From Corydoras sp. C115 (lineage: Eukaryota > Chordata > Actinopteri > Siluriformes > Callichthyidae), in assembly GCA_019802505.1 (NCBI GenBank), contig JAFMOC010000030.1:2290977-2354976 (forward strand): a stretch of 64,000 nucleotides of DNA. Reading direction: 5' to 3'. Positions 63,993 through 64,000 of this stretch are shown here, in pieces. Under the pieces are notes generated by a model. That model saw only the letters and a list, made by a program, of their open reading frames with translations, did not search any database and was not told the origin of the DNA. Both the position numbers and the translations under genes were made by a program. How positions within the stretch are numbered: position 1 is the stretch's first letter; each line of letters begins with the position of its first letter.

Positions 63993-64000
63993 CTGAAATA

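Noticed and set aside
1..64000. Bacterial-style operons, promoters and ribosome binding sites
   Set aside because: The spliced gene, SINEs and microsatellites show vertebrate nuclear DNA.

Overview
This window is vertebrate, almost certainly teleost fish, genomic DNA lying inside one multi-exon gene transcribed from the minus strand. The gene is pam, which encodes peptidylglycine alpha-amidating monooxygenase, the bifunctional enzyme that makes C-terminally amidated peptides in the secretory pathway. Thirteen exons, each with an AG acceptor and GT donor and (with one flagged exception) matching intron phase, run from 63992 down to 3274. They cover the second half of the copper-dependent hydroxylase domain (PHM: six exons between 63992 and 44708), a linker exon matching mammalian alternative exon A (about 25259-24957), and most of the zinc-dependent lyase domain (PAL: six exons between 16585 and 3274). 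The signal peptide, first PHM half, last PAL exon(s), transmembrane segment and cytosolic tail lie outside the window.

The rest is intron, packed with repeats. About 100 copies and fragments of one tRNA-derived V-SINE (relative of the zebrafish DANA family) fill an estimated 45 percent of the window in both orientations. Consensus: a tRNA-like head with A and B boxes, the conserved V domain, a body, a homopolymer C/G run near the 3' end and an (ATGG/AATG)n tail. The Clupeocephala/otophysan style of the repeats suggests a fish such as a catfish or cyprinoid relative, but the sequence alone does not fix the species. Other elements are a non-autonomous hAT with 8-bp target duplication (11253-12211) and a fragment of its relative (3753-3958), a fold-back mariner derivative (22770-24487), solo-LTR-like elements (191-1079; 26835-27265), reverse transcriptase remnants (4960-5279; 15262-15375; 62880-63345), a second tRNA-type SINE family, and many microsatellites.

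Layout: 1-3273 intron with LTR and SINEs; 3274-9029 five PAL exons; 9030-16455 SINE-rich intron with hAT element and long poly-G tracts; 16456-16585 first PAL exon; 16586-24956 intron with the mariner fold-back; about 24957-25259 exon A; 25260-44707 a 19.4-kb intron holding a SINE-based inverted duplication (28060-30972), a SINE-derived tandem array (30963-32026) and a 2.1-kb minisatellite (38614-40745); 44708-63992 the six PHM exons and their SINE-rich introns.

Most interesting observations: (1) the 2.1-kb minisatellite, read in the sense of pam, is a tandem array of roughly one hundred 5' splice-site-like motifs (AG/GTAAGT or AG/GTATGT) just upstream of the alternative exon; (2) V-SINEs expand locally into tandem arrays, recurrent dimers with fixed linkers and a kilobase-scale palindrome; (3) exon A keeps frame only with a weak donor, while a stronger donor 4 bases away or intron read-through would end the protein; (4) the PAL domain lacks one cysteine of a conserved disulfide and carries a tetra-arginine loop.
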